A stretch of DNA of 64,000 nucleotides from NCBI GenBank assembly GCA_025449115.1, contig JAHLKC010000136.1, positions 1-64,000 of the forward strand, given 5' to 3'. The stretch is from Chytridium lagenaria. Lineage: Eukaryota; Chytridiomycota; Chytridiomycetes; Chytridiales; Chytridiaceae. This document shows positions 47,390-59,300 of this stretch, piece after piece. The translations under genes and the position numbers were made by a program. The notes under the pieces were generated by a model. It ran no database searches, was not told where the DNA came from, and saw nothing but the letters and a program-made list of their open reading frames with translations. Position 1 is the first letter of the stretch, and each line of letters opens with the position of its first letter.

Positions 47390-49568
47390 TTAAGTAAATC
47401 GCAACAGAGTCAGATTACAGCATTTACATTGTATGTATTGATGGTTGTTTGGGTCGGAAACTGTGCTGGATACGGAGCTAATAGCTGTCGACAATGTTGA
47501 TTGTCCCGATGAGATGGCCTTGCCGATATTTTGTTGTAGCGGAGCCATTGACTTTCGTAACTCAATCATACGCGACGAAACAACAGATTGAAGCTCTGTA
47601 ATAGTTGAGGCACCGGCTTTGGGGTGTCCAAGGCTACATACCATAACGTTTAGCTAGCAAATAAATATGGATAACTTACTAAGAACATTCATATGTTTTT
47701 GTATCCCAATGGTTTTTCCAGACCTCATAGTTTCGTGTCGATTTCCAAGCTTGCACCCAGGTTGCGTTGAAATCGACCGTGCGGTCTTCGTGGTTTTCTA
47801 TAAAAAAGTATTAGATGATAGGCTTTAGAAAAATTACCATCTACAGGTTCAACGTCCTGTCGCGAGGTGTTCATGAGTGAAAGAAGATATATCTCAAAAT
47901 CTTGGTACATCTTCATGGCAATCTCTTCTTCTCGGCTTTCGTCCGGATCTAGGTTGAAAAGCTCCTCTAGATTAAATACATCAGTCTTTGAATAAGGGAG
48001 TGAGTGCTCTGTCAATATTCACCTGGCTTTCCCGGCGTTGTGTTGAAAGCTGTTCAATATGGACTCTATAAAGACACGGTCGGCGCTAGTCAAAGAAAGT
48101 AAAGGGATGAGACGAGCATCTTTGATCTCGATCATGCCGGTTTCAATCTTCATTAATTACAATAGTGAGCTACTATGACCATATATAATAGATCCTACAT
48201 TTGCGATAACGTCGGCGCCTAAATTTGCGTTTTGTACAATGACAGAGTTACTGGTGCCAACCATGTATGAGGAAGCACAATCATTTAACATTCCAAGTTG
48301 TTGGAGTGGAAGGTACGGTTGGAAAAAGGTGTGCTAAATACGCTAATTAAAAGCAGTTAGGAAAAATGCATGGTACCTCGTGAAAAATGTATAAAGGAAA
48401 TCCTTTCTCATCAAGAAATTCTGGGGATGATGTTTCTTCAGTTAAAGGCGAGGTTCCACACATAAATTTTAAATTCTTCATCAATCCTGGGACCAAAGAT
48501 GCCAAACAGTACTGATGTAATGAAAGTTGTTCAACTTTCTTTCCGTAGAACAGAATCTTGGAAGTTAGGTCAAAAGTATGTCGCGTCATACCTTTTTTTC
48601 CAAAAGAAGTAGCTTAAAAAGCTGCATGGACCGGTGCTTAAAGGTAAGAAAAAATCTTGCTACCGGAAGCCCTTTTAAAATCAATAAAGATGTCGCATCG
48701 CATACTTGATATACCTCGCGGTATTGAAGCTTCAGCACCAGATTCGTTGCTCTTTGTCCTCAAATAATGTAAGAAATCCTAATTTGGTCAGAGCTCTAAA
48801 ATGTGCATAGTTTATGCCTGAAGTATGGCTGTGTTTGTGAAATCCCTTTGTTGAAAATATGATCGGGTAATCAGCTCCAACTTATCTTTAACTATATAAG
48901 AAATCGGCTATCATAGTTAAATTCATGGGCAAGCCGAACGAGTTACCTCAGATGACAATACGACGACTGCCTTTTGCACTTTGCTTCTCGTCATCTCAGG
49001 ATCTTTCGTTATTAGGCTCTCATTATTAGATGAATCAGTTACTGTAAATAAAACCTCTGTCTCAATTTGACGAAAACAAGCCAGCCCAAAGACAAGACTT
49101 TTCACTCTTTTTGACATACTCGGGAGCCGTGGCAAGTGAAAGTCTACAGCAATAAGATAAATTCATGCCTTGATTATTCTTACAGCTGAGTTCTTCTTCA
49201 CTGGCTTTACATAAATTAGGGAAGTCGACTCAATCTTCAAAAACTCACCATGAGCTCCATCCGGCAAACAAAGAAAAGGCTATCACGCATTAAAATAATC
49301 ATATCATGATAAACAAACCAGGAATGCCCATTCCGATGGCAAGCTGACGGGAGTCTCAACAGCGTATGCGTCGCCACTTGGTATAGCAGGAGTCACATAC
49401 TCGACCTGTGGCCCATTTCTACGAACATTAATGACCTATTTACAACATCATTCAACCTGTGATGAAATCCTACGCAGAGTACTGCTCAATGGTGTCAGTA
49501 ATTGTTGTTATTTTAGCGCCACCATGTAAGATCGGGCCGTCATCAACAGGTTTTGTTTCGGTCTCCAT
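47390..49568 (-). CDS. AVL9: Avl9-family late-secretory DENN-like protein
   Basis: Avl9 proteins are DENN-related and act in exocytic transport from the Golgi. The start ATG 49568 opens METETKPVDDGP; the next exon has RRNGPQVEYVTPAIP, the family's 'GPxVEF' N-terminal block, and LPSEWAFL. Then FHLPRLPSMSKR and SLVFGLACFRQI, TRSKVQKAVVVLS (typical Avl9 'RxxVQKxVxVLS'), YFQQRDFTNTAIL, a block near 48400-48590, VGTSNSVIVQNANLGADVIA, LLSLTSADRVFIESIL, SREEEIAMKMYQDFEIYLLS and TVDFNATWVQAWKSTRNY. The end at 47390 follows a Ser-rich stretch. More than ten GT-AG introns of about 40-60 nt cut the gene, so individual small exons are not fully mapped. Motif order and spacing agree with Avl9/AVL9 homologues; the exact N-terminus and C-terminus are the weakest points. 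Confidence 0.7.
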
Positions 49569-49648
49569 GCTCTGTGCAACAAAAACAATTGCTCGTCGTC
49601 AATTCACAATTTAAATCTACAATAAATATTTATATATTTTTTTTGGCA

Positions 49649-50729
49649 TCACTTTTTGGTCCAGCGCAACATATCAACAGGCTTGCGAGCATTTGGTTTA
49701 GCCCAGACAGAGTTTTCAAAGTCATCTTCTTGAGCCGATAACTTCTGGAATAACAGTTAGAGTTATCTTACACGAAAGCTACTTCAAGTTCTTTCTCTTT
49801 CGACGAGAAATATGATAAAAGATCTTTCCGCATGGACTCAGGAATTGCCGGCTCCTGACATGGGGGTCCATTTTTGTTCTAATTCGCTTAGTTTTTTTAA
49901 CATTGGCACAATCTTTACCTTCATCAGTTTCATGATAACTCTGGTTTTCTCGTTTCTACCAACGAAATCTGACAACAGCTTTCCGGGAACAATCTCTTTG
50001 CTTGCAAGCCATAATGCGGCCTCGCTTTTCTCAATTACCTCCTTGGAGGCGGCTGTTCCTTTGAGATCTTCGCAGTTTTCTATGATATCTTTGGCGGGTT
50101 CCCAGTCCGGTAGACCAATAGGATATGCCGCAATCAGCGCTTCACCAATCGAAATGATTTTGGCTGTAATATCTTCAAGATTAAGTGAAGTTTCCATAGT
50201 TGTGGTTTCCTAGAACACGTTATTATAATGCATCAGAAACGTTGTACTTTCAGCAATGACTCTGCCTTTTCCATGGCATTCCGTATTTTCAATGAGGCCT
50301 CTACATTTGGACCTGTTGCAGGAAAATATAATAAGTAAATTAACTTTCTTTCCACCTAATTTTACATTCTCCTGTGCGCCGTCCAGTTGGATCCCTGTTC
50401 AGGATATAGTTGGTCCCATCTTTTTCAATTATTTTCCCTTTACTAGGGTCTTCCTCCATATAGGTAAATAATTCTATCTCCTCCATGGAATATCCATGAT
50501 CCTTTTCCTCTTTCCATAGACCATATTGGAGAATATCTGAAACGGCTAGTTTCCATAATTAGTTACTTTACAGCATGTATGTCTAAACACCTCCAATTAA
50601 TCGCCGCAGTCTCAACCTCTCGTTGTAGATAGCACATAATTTATTTATCAGGTCCGTAGTCGATGTCGTTGTCATCGTCTCGTATGTGAATAGTAGCTCA
50701 TCGCTTTTCTTAACTTTGATAACAACCAT
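49649..50729 (-). CDS. CFAP298: CFAP298 (C21orf59-like) cilia and flagella protein
   Basis: CFAP298 is needed for outer dynein arm assembly and motile cilia in animals and algae. ATG 50729 gives MVVIKVKKSDELLFTYET and LINKLCAIYNERLRLRRLIGG in exon 1 (50729..50591). Further exons read GLWKEEKDHGYSMEEIELF, GTNYILNRDPTGRRTGE, NVEASLKIRNAMEKAESLL, then the main block with AYPIGLPDWEPAKDIIENCE, DLKGTAASKEVIEKSEAALW and GKLLSDFVGRNEKTRVIMKL. The 3' exons end DFENSVWAKPNARKPVDMLR with a stop at 49649. These motifs match CFAP298 in order, including the 'SDYVGKNEKT' and 'NSPWADN' regions. Length is about 280-290 residues, as expected. The gene is on the same strand as AVL9, only 80 nt upstream of it, and diverges from the PLP-homeostasis gene. 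It indicates that the organism builds motile flagella. Confidence 0.88.
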
Positions 50730-50802
50730 GTTTACAGAAATGTTATTCGAAGTGTTTGTCAGGATTCTTCGTTTTTGTAAACAAACGTGTGTAACATTTT
50801 GC

Positions 50803-51887
50803 ATGCCTCGAGTCAGTATGGCCGACCTGCAAGTAAACTTTGCCAGCGTCTTTCAGCGTATGAATGCAGCCTGTGAGCGAGCAGCTGTAACTACTTATAA
50901 GGTTTCCGTAATTTGAGCGAATATTTCTCTTATTTAGCTGCAGCCGCGGCTCGTTGCTGTCAGCAAAACAAAACCTGTTGCAGATGTGAAGGCAGCTTAT
51001 GATCTCGGTCAACGTCATTTTGGTGAAAATGTAAGCTTAAAATAAGCGAATACCGCTGATGACCGAGTAGTATGTAAGAAGAATTACAATTTGTACCCAA
51101 TATCTCTAAGTGTCTAGGTTCAAGAACTTGTGGATAAGGCGCCTGTGGTAAGTGATCGAAGTAAAATGAATGCGTGAATTAAGATCGCTATATAGCTTCC
51201 AGCTGATATCAAATGGCACTTTATTGGTATTTTACAAATAAGCATTTTTGTAAGTCTGCTTACATTTGCTCAGGAACCCTGCAGTCAAATAAGTGTAAAC
51301 TTTTAGCAGCCATCCCGAATTTGTTTGCGATAGAAACTCTAGGTGAGTCTCCAAAGTTTTTTTATCGCTGAGTTGCGTCCAATATTTCCATGGGCTAATC
51401 TTTGTGTATATGTAGACAACATTAAAAAGGCCGGGATTTTGCAAAAGCTGTATGCTGAGAAAGAGGGGCCTCCTTTAAATGTTTTTATTCAGGTCAACAC
51501 ATCAGGAGAAGACAGTATGTGCACCTTGTTTTACTGTGCCGTTTAATATTGTAGGCAAGAGCGGTCTATCTGCAGCAGAGTGCGTCTCATTAGTTGATTA
51601 TATCTTGTCCGATTGCCCCAATTTGAAAGTCATGGGATTGATGACAATTGGCGCCGCAGATCGCGAGGAATTCCCGAACCCAGACTTTTGGTAATCTCTC
51701 ATTATTGAATCTAGTTGACCTCTATAGGCATTGGTGCAACTTAAAAAAGAAAATAGATGCTGCTAAAGGTCTAAATTTGGAACTTAGCATGGGGATGTCG
51801 GATGATTTTGAGCATGCTATCGAACTTGGTTCAACGAATGTGCGAGTGGGGTCTTCTTTATTTGGTGCGCGAGAGAGAAAGGCTTGA
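50803..51887 (+). CDS. PLPBP: PLP-homeostasis protein (PLPBP/YggS family)
   Basis: This conserved protein binds pyridoxal 5'-phosphate and buffers it in cells; it has no known enzyme activity. Starts at 50803 or 50818 ([15 protein letters not shown]) are both possible. The exons join in order: [20 protein letters not shown] (the Lys that holds PLP is in AVSKTK), GQRHFGEN, a 27-30-nt exon [94 protein letters not shown] and the terminal FGAR. The classic family blocks HFIGTLQSNK, MGLMT, SMGMSDD and GSTNVRVG are all present. Introns are very short (about 40-90 nt). It is divergent from CFAP298 with start codons 73-88 nt apart and ends 12 nt from the RSC8/SWI3 stop on the other strand. Confidence 0.92.
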
Positions 51888-51899
51888 TTTGCAATATAT

Positions 51900-53353
51900 T
51901 TACAGGTCTGAAGCTGGGAAAGATTGGGCCACTTCATGTTTTTCATTCTCTAAAATCGAAAGTTTGATGCGGACTTTCTTTAGCTCCAAATCTGTAAGAG
52001 TTTGCATTCTAATATTTGCAAAATCCCACAATTCGGATGCAATCGACTGGCTGTTTTTGACGGCGGTCTCTAACGCCATCTCGGCAAGTTCCATCGAGTC
52101 AATGACCGTATTTCCTTTCATTGATGAATATGCTTAAGGGTCTCCTTTGCACACGCCGCCGATATTGCAGGGCTGAGACTGTGGTGGAGCACGGCAAGCA
52201 AGTTCATCAAAGGATTCTCGCTCATTGACAAAAACGACGCCCCAAGTTTAGATTCTGTTGATTTGTCGGAGATGCTTAATCGTGCAGCATTATCGCTCTC
52301 GAAATGCAAAGAACTAGCAAGAGATGTCTCATCTGCCAGATCGAGTTGAAGAAACTTGATCAGGCATTGCTCTTTTGAGAAATTGCCAACTGCTTTGGCG
52401 ATAATCGTCCAGTCACTGCCATGCTGCTCGACAGCTTTTAACAGCATAGCGCAGTCTCGATCCGTCCAAAAATCTTCCACGTCATAAGAACCTTTCCCTC
52501 GTACCGAACACGTTTTTATAAAGTCACGACTTGTTAGAAAATGGGGAAAGTGCCCTTCAACAAAACAATCAGGACAAAGTTGATAGCATCGAATTCGTTG
52601 ACATCGATAGAGAAATGGACTTTTAGATTTGCAATTCAAACAAGAATCAGGGTCGAAGTCCCCTTCCTGGTTTTGTGTGTCAAAACAAGATGTAACGCAA
52701 CCAATATTTACATGTTTTCCTGTATAAAACCGCGAGTCCAATTTATCTAACGTATCAATTGGCGGGACCTTAATCTTGCTTAGCTACGTGCATAACATGT
52801 CGGCCAACCTGCACATTTACGAAATCCCGTAATTCCAAATATCTTTGAACTCTCATAATGTGGCCCAAATCTGACGTTGAGCCATCCTTTAAAATTCTTT
52901 CTAAACAAAGATATTCCAACGGGGATTTCCTATATTTGTCTATCATTTCCATCGCAAAGGCGGCGTTCTCAGGTTCGAAATCATCTGGTAACCGCCGTGG
53001 CTCCGGCAACTCGTAGTGTAGTGATGGAATGTCTTTCAAAAGTCCGTCCTGAGATGTAAAAGATCCCAGGCTCATGGAGAATGTGTTTTGCGATATATTG
53101 ACGAGAGTTCCATCAGCAGCGGGTTGAAGCTCATGCCTCTTTGCCTTATTCAAAGGTCTAACATTAAGGTCGGTCTGGATGACATATGGATAGGTTTTTG
53201 AGAGTTCATCGACAACTGGCAATAATTCGGTTTTTATGGATGGGTCTTAAGGTAACAAAGTCAGCGATTCGGCCTTACAAGGGTGAGTTTCGGACCTTCT
53301 TCCAAAATGTCTCCGTTCTCATTCTCAGAATCGTCACTTCCTGAATACTCCAT
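51900..53353 (-). CDS. RSC8: SWI3/RSC8-family chromatin-remodelling subunit
   Basis: SWI3/Rsc8/SMARCC proteins are core subunits of SWI/SNF and RSC nucleosome remodelers. ATG 53353 starts an acidic leader (MEYSGSDDSENENGD). After an intron of about 40 nt, the frame contains the SWIRM tail (MIDKYRKSPLEYLCL, DLGHIMRVQRYLELRDFVN). A compact zinc-finger region follows (CLNCKSKSPFLYRCQ, CYQLCPDCFVEGHF), then a SANT domain (WTDRDCAMLLKAVEQHGSDW, AKAVGNFSKEQCLIKFLQL). Next are a helical region (NPLMNLLAVLHHSLSPAIS) and a final helix-rich tail (ELAEMALETAVKNSQSIASE, DLELKKVRIKLSILENE). The two tail frames overlap at 52118-52121, which suggests a one-base error or a tiny intron. Domain order (SWIRM, ZZ-like, SANT, coiled coil) supports the family call; choosing Rsc8 over Swi3 is arbitrary. 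The gene shares a 47-nt divergent start region with QCR9. Confidence 0.8.
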
Positions 53354-53400
53354 TGCGTCATACGTGTGCGACATACGAAAAAAGTGCAAAAATCTCAACT

Positions 53401-53696
53401 ATGGGCATTCAAGGCACGATCTACAACAGTAAGGCTGTCAGCTGCACCCCATCGCTGATACGATCTCTATAGCCTTCTTCCGCCGGAGCTCCACCTACAT
53501 CCTCACCATTGTTGGTGCGGCCTTCGCTTTCGAGATTGGTTTCGACTCTGTCTCTGAGAGGCTTTGGGATGCTGCCAACAAGGGGGTGAGAACATCTCCA
53601 TCTTGCTGTTGAATCTTATTTACCCCACGTCTTTGCTAGTCTAACGTGACTTTTTAGCGTCAATGGAAGGATATCCGTGACAAGTATATCCAGTAA
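53401..53696 (+). CDS. QCR9: Ubiquinol-cytochrome c reductase subunit 9
   Basis: Qcr9 is a small single-span subunit of respiratory complex III in the inner mitochondrial membrane. Three exons join in phase: 53401..53428, 53473..53585 and 53658..53696, giving 59 residues. The protein has TIYNTFFRRSSTYILTIVG and GAAFAFEIGFDSVSERLW, with the membrane helix in between, and ends RQWKDIRDKYIQ, which matches the conserved 'GKxWKDI' tail. The two introns are 44 and 72 nt. Length, the RRSS motif before the helix and the W-K-D tail all fit the family. An AATAAA follows at 53705..53710. Confidence 0.93.
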
Positions 53697-53704
53697 AGGC
53701 CTTT

Positions 53705-53710
53705 AATAAA
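53705..53710 (+). terminator. AATAAA polyadenylation signal of QCR9
   Basis: The canonical hexamer begins 9 nt after the QCR9 stop codon. Confidence 0.4.
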
Positions 53711-53857
53711 GCCTGATAGTGTCCCTTTTATCAAGTTACTGTTGTAGACCACACTGATTCCGATTTCAGTATTTATTACACGAGAGGGAGGATAACATTT
53801 CAAACAGCGGTGTTGACGTTTAGTTGATTTGACGCCATGGAAGGCCGATAATTATTT

Positions 53858-53930
53858 ACATGGAGCTTGGCGTCGTAAAGAATGAGGATTATCAGCTGCC
53901 GTTATATACATGGAGCTTGGCGTCGTAATA
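53858..53930 (+). repeat. Two 21-nt direct repeats 50 nt apart
   Basis: The unit ACATGGAGCTTGGCGTCGTAA occurs twice, the second copy starting 50 nt after the first, in the convergent gap between QCR9 and the kinetochore-like gene. No further copy was noticed nearby. Confidence 0.8.
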
Positions 53931-53941
53931 GATAAGCACGA

Positions 53942-54669
53942 TCACCGGCCATTGGGGTGAGGGACTCCAAAATCATCCAGGATGGCGTTTGCTCGTGTCC
54001 ACTTCTCAAGGACTGTCGGAACATCAGTTGACAAGGCTGTAACAGCGGAGGACCAGTGCTCTCTTGAATTGGCGATTGCTTGACGAACTGTTTCCGAATT
54101 CTCTGCTCAAATCAGTTTTATACGTATAGCTGCACGCACCTGCAAGGCTTTCCAGAATTACGTCACCCTGTGGGTCAACATGTCCTTCAAAATCCACATC
54201 CATGATTCCCTCTAAGTCGTCTAATGAGGCTTTAAGCAAAGCGTCTGGCACTGTTTTCCGCAATAAAGCTATTCTGGTTCTGCAAGCGCTAACTTGCTGA
54301 ATTACATCCTCAGTTTCGTGAAGGAGCTTTTCATCAAATTGCTCAAAACCTGAAAGTTGGTCAACACATTCGCACATAATTAAACCTAACCATCTTCATC
54401 CTGAAACACGTCGTCAAAGGGCAAGCCGTTGACACTGATGTTATTTGATGCAAGCTTGAAGATGGCATTCACATACTGCAAATGTCAGAAAAGACATTGA
54501 GGATTCGTTAAACCTGATCTATTTGCTCCTGGACCAGCCTTGCTGACGATTTGCTGTCACCGCATATGCTGGGAATGATTTTCTTGCTATAACCCTTGAT
54601 CTCTTCCTTAAGATAGTATATGTCCTCCTTTGCCTCCGTCGCAATGAAAGGCTCTGTTGACTTGTCCAT
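53942..54669 (-). CDS. Candidate Mis14/NSL1 kinetochore subunit
   Basis: Mis14/Nsl1 is part of the Mis12/MIND complex that links kinetochores to microtubules. ATG 54669 starts MDKSTEPFIATEAKEDIYYL. A short exon carries AIFKLASNNISVNGLPFDD, the 'I.VNG' signature. The next reads GFEQFDEKLLHETEDVIQQ, CRTRIALLRKTVPDALLKAS (the 'LRRxxP' region). The last exon, joined over a short intron, reads ENSETVRQAIANSREHW, DVPTVLEKWTRANAILDDFG and closes at 53942. About 190-200 residues of mostly helical sequence fits the family. The family call rests on two short motifs and helical content, so alternatives such as another small coiled-coil protein cannot be excluded. It lies 95 nt downstream of the BSD-domain gene on the same strand. 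Confidence 0.5.
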
Positions 54670-54764
54670 GTCCGGATCGAGCAGAGTCACCAAAAATTAT
54701 AATTTGGACTGTTACGACTAAAAATGTTTTATTTCTTTAGTATGCATGGATATATGTACAGCAA

Positions 54765-56330
54765 TCATTCCCAGTCATCTCCCCAGTCACTAGTCTCGTC
54801 AGACGTCTTTAATCCTTTATCTTTCTTCCCTCCAATGCTCGCCTGAACTTCCGGTGTAGCTTCTTGTCCAGAAACTATTTCGTAACTGCTCTCAGACGTA
54901 TCCACATCTCTCTTATCGCCACTCGATCGCTCTAAAACCAAGGGTTCTGCTTCAGGCGAAATTGGCTGAGGCTCGCTTTTATCCTCCAATATTATAGCAA
55001 CAGATGTGGGCTGTACGGTCCCCACTTCTACCGTTTCCTTGTCCGGCTCATCTTCTGACTCCCAAGCAACTTCTTCTTCATTCAGAGGGGCAGCTGGTTT
55101 TAAAATTATTTTTAGCAATCAATTTATATTCCAAACCGTTTAATAAACGTTTGCGCGCCTCTTCATCTCGCTCAATCTCGCTTACATGAAAAAAATATCG
55201 CAACCAAAAATCGTCATTGGTCACTTGAGATGGAACTGAAAGGTTAAAACTTATCAGTATAAAACAAACTTACCAATCCGTTTATGTAGCTTCTCAAAAT
55301 CCTCGTCGTCATTTAAAAGTCTAGCGATGGATGGGGAGTAATTTGATACACTGAAGACTTTGCGATAATCCGCAAACCGTCTTGCCAAGTCGGTGTCAGC
55401 GGAGCCTTGGGGAGGTAACTTGCCAAGATCTTCAATAAAGCGAGACGGATTTTTCCGGAGCTCAGCAATCGCTGCAGTCTTTCGGTCATATCTAATTTTG
55501 GTTAGCGTGTACACAGAAAAAAATCCAACGAGAATAACGTAATGAACAAAGTATGATACACACAGAACATTCTTTGGTTTTAAGCTTGGAGCGACGCCTG
55601 GAGTTGATATAGATATTGCAGATGCTAGAAAGCTAGTAATTCCAGTCCCGACCTGGTCCAGGAAATCTTCCGCAGTGTCCGCAAGCTCTTCCAACTTTTC
55701 CACAGTCGAGGTAAAGGATGGCAAGGGTAGAAAGGCAGCGGTTTGATTATCGCCACTGACTGCTTCGACGTTATCATCAATTTGGTCGTCTGTTCTAGAA
55801 TCTGCAGATATGGCGTCCGGATGGATTTCGGGTCCCGTCAAATCTATCTTCTCTGCAAATGTTCTCATACTGGCAGCTATGGATTCTGTATTGACTACCG
55901 ATTTAGAAGCAACAGAAGATACGAATTCGGATAAGTCACTTAGGACATTTGGTTAGAATGATATTCATGCATGATATAAAAACCGTTTATAAATGTCTGC
56001 AACCACTTCAGACTTAATATAAAACAATTAGATAACTAATTAAATACGATAGCTCACTTGTTTTTTAACCGAGTCTACAATGTTGTCCCAAGAAAATGTA
56101 TTCGAAAAGGATCCCCACCCTGTGCCCCAACTTGAAGTCGGTGCAGATGCAACCTTTCCTACCACAGCCGAGGGCGATTCATCAGGTTTCTCCTTCACTG
56201 AACCGGGCTCCGCAATGGAATCTGCAGCATCATGCACGTCTTCAGGTGTAATGATTCCATCTGAAGCCTTTCCGCTGGCTACCATTTCAGCTGCTCTGAG
56301 ATCAGCTGCTGACGGCAAATCCAAATCCAT
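54765..56330 (-). CDS. BSD-domain protein (BSDC1-like)
   Basis: The BSD domain is a short three-helix module of unclear function found in BSDC1-type proteins, TFIIH p62 and synapse-associated proteins. ATG 56330 opens MDLDLPSAADLRAAEM and an acidic/Trp-containing leader (SSWGTGWGSFSNTFSWDN, typical of this family). The following exons read ESIAASMRTFAEKIDL, VEKLEELADTAEDFLDQVG, TAAIAELRKNPSRFIEDLG, DYRKVFSVSNYSPSIARLLN and LHKRIVPSQ. They end the BSD core with NDDFWLRYFFHVSEIERDEE (the conserved F-W pair). The tail is acidic and ends SSYEIVSG... DWGDDWE at 54765. Introns are tiny. The start lies only 27 nt (or 54 nt, depending on start choice) from the SFI1 start on the opposite strand. Confidence 0.8.
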
Positions 56331-56357
56331 TGACTCTGGTTTCTGTTACACGAATGA

Positions 56358-59300
56358 ATGGGCCTCCCAACCGGACATGTAACCATGCAAGGCGAGTTTA
56401 ACGAACAGGCCGAGCTTGCGGCCAAAAGCATAGAGCTGGTTACTTCCCTCATATCCGAATACTCTGCTCCCTTTGACTCTGTAAATTTGTTGAGGATTTT
56501 GCGAGCAATTGATGCCACTGCAAGTGACGGGTTTACGGGTGCATCAGCTGCAAATGTGAAGCGAGACTTTGTAGAGGCTTTCCATCGATTTCCGGAAGCA
56601 TCGTGGTCGGAAAGATACAGTTTTATATTAAAAGTAATTGTCATTTCCGACTATGTTTAACGTTATTCCTAGAAGTATCACGTCGGCGACTTCTTGAAAA
56701 GCGTTGACCCGGTCGATTCAAATACAATACCAGACATGCTCCATATTATAAAACCTGTCGAAGCAGATTGTATTTTGGATTCGAAAAGTGTCTTTATAAC
56801 TGAATGTCGTGAAGATACGGCTCTCTTGAAGAAAATTCTTTGGAATTGGAGAAGGTTTAATTCACCAAAACAATTGAAGTTAAAATCTTGTTGCAGTTAT
56901 TCGTTAGCAATTAAAGCCGAGAAGCAGTTTCAAATCGATTTATGGAGGAAAAGGGGGCGCTTCTGGGCACGGGCGTGTGCCACGCGGTTTTTACGGCGTG
57001 GAGGCATCATCTCGCGAGTCGAAAGGTAGAAATACTTTACTCTTTTAATTTCAACATAGTCAAGTCTGCCAAGCTTCAAATCGTTTTTCGAAATTTAAAG
57101 CAAAATGTTGTTAAAAATCGGCAAACCATTGAAAAACCCGATCATATCTTCTTTTAAAGTATATTCTGCGCCGTTGGCACAAAACATGTACAAAGCGAAG
57201 ACAATGCAGAAATATTCTAGAGCTATCTGGAACCATGTGGATATCTAGCAACAAATCCCGCCTCCTTCATAGATTTTTTTATGTAAGCTGGATATGCAGT
57301 CATAATTTGAAAATTTTCTAACATCCTAAAGATTTGGCGATACCGGTGTGCATCATACATGCTATTAAGATCGCGTCTGGGACACATTCTTCAGTTGCAT
57401 CGGAAAAAAAATATTGATAAACGTCATTAAAAATCTGGCGGTATCGCGTGAAAAGAAGTAACACATTTTCTACAGAGTTTTTTTCCTCACTTTCGATAGG
57501 GGCAAATCTCGAACGTCTCTGCGAGTTTTTCGATAGGTTAAAGTGCGAACGGGCTTTTTTCCTGTGGAGGCGAAGGTTTTTTGAACAAAACACTCACACG
57601 GTTAAATATATGCTCTAGATGCCTTATGCGACAATCCAGGATGCAAAAGCTTACTCTTATGAAGTTGCATAAGGATAAAACAAGAAGGCCGATATTTTGA
57701 GACTGTGGTATTGGAAGTAAATGTGTTGCGTAGCTTTTAAAGCTGAGCTTTTGGCAAGATACAGGTCGAGGAAGTTTGACAGATTGAATGATACACGACA
57801 AACCGCACAGTTTATACGCCTAAAGGCCTCCTTCTTTCGAACTTGGAAGTTGGCATGGTTAGCACGGTTTATTGCACCTTTAACTTTCGAAGGTTGACTT
57901 TTTCCCTTGGGAGAAAAAGAGTGCTAAAATGCTTTTTTCGAAAATGGTTACTCACCTCACGACAGATACATGTTTGGTCTTCTTGTGGTACCCATCTTAC
58001 ACGACTTAGGTCACTTTTTGGTCATCTCGTGTCCAAATGTTTAGCGCTCGTATCTTCTTTAAAAAGTGGGAAAAAAGATTTAAGGATCATGAAGTAGCGT
58101 CTCCATCACTACACCAGCTCATCCTTTATAGAAACTCGCAATGGTCTACTCAAAGCGCAGGGAGAAGATGCTACGGGAGTGCTGGTCACGATGGATAGAT
58201 AAAAGTCGATTGGCAGATCTCTCGTTCCTGCGCGAACGACGTCTTGTTCAAAGAGCATTTACTCGTTGGAAAATATCCTTCTACAGCTTCATTTTTATAC
58301 TATATTTCTCGGTATCATCCTTAACACAAAAAACAGCCGAAAAGCTTACACGGATTATCTGCAAGGTGAGATATTTCTAGATACATCTAATTTACATTTT
58401 AAGTTACGGCGATGAAATCAAGAGATATATTTTTCAATGGATTCAGGAATAAACTATTTAAAAAATGGGTGTCGCGCTGGAAAACAATATTTCGACATGC
58501 GGAGATGGCAATAGTAGGTGAATGCTTAAAATTATTCTAAATATTCTCAGAAACTATATGGCCGGAATAGCCTCCTTTGCAATTGGCGAAAATGGAACGT
58601 TGGATATCACATCTGGTTGTTTACCACGAATATTGCGGCTGAACGTCGCCGTGTTTGTTTCCAGGAAAAGGTATTTAGCATGTGGTTAAAAAGGTTCGTT
58701 GTATTTTATTTTATTTTATTTGCTGGAAAGTTCAATTCTTAAAGCAAATGCCTTCAGACGCAATTCTAGGAGAGAGTCTCGAGTAATAGATAAATTCAAA
58801 AGCTTCAAACTGGCCTATAATTTTCGAATTGTGTCCATGTGTTTTCTAAGTAATTTTATTTTTTCTTTCGAGGATATTTTAACTCTCTAAGCATGGCATT
58901 ATAACTGGAAAAAGGAAAGAGATAGGATAGAGAGCCTGTGTGAACATCAAAATTCAAAGAAAGTGGTAAGCTAAATTACTTTAACTTATATTAATTTCTA
59001 CAGAATATTTTGATATTTGTGTTCTCGACATGGAGGATGATTACCGAATTGCGCAATAATGACCAAAACTGCGCGGATGTCTATCACACAGCCATAACTA
59101 CACGGTAATACATACATTATGTCTGCTTATCTTACACTTTTAAGACGGTCTTTTTTGTTATGGTTTGATAAGTTTAGGCGTATTTCAGTTTTGAACGAGA
59201 AAGGGACAGGCTTTTTACATAATTCATCCAAACGTAATACTGCCAGCTACGCGGTTGTTATTATTAGACAAAGGTATTATTGCACAGCTTTTTGCGACTT

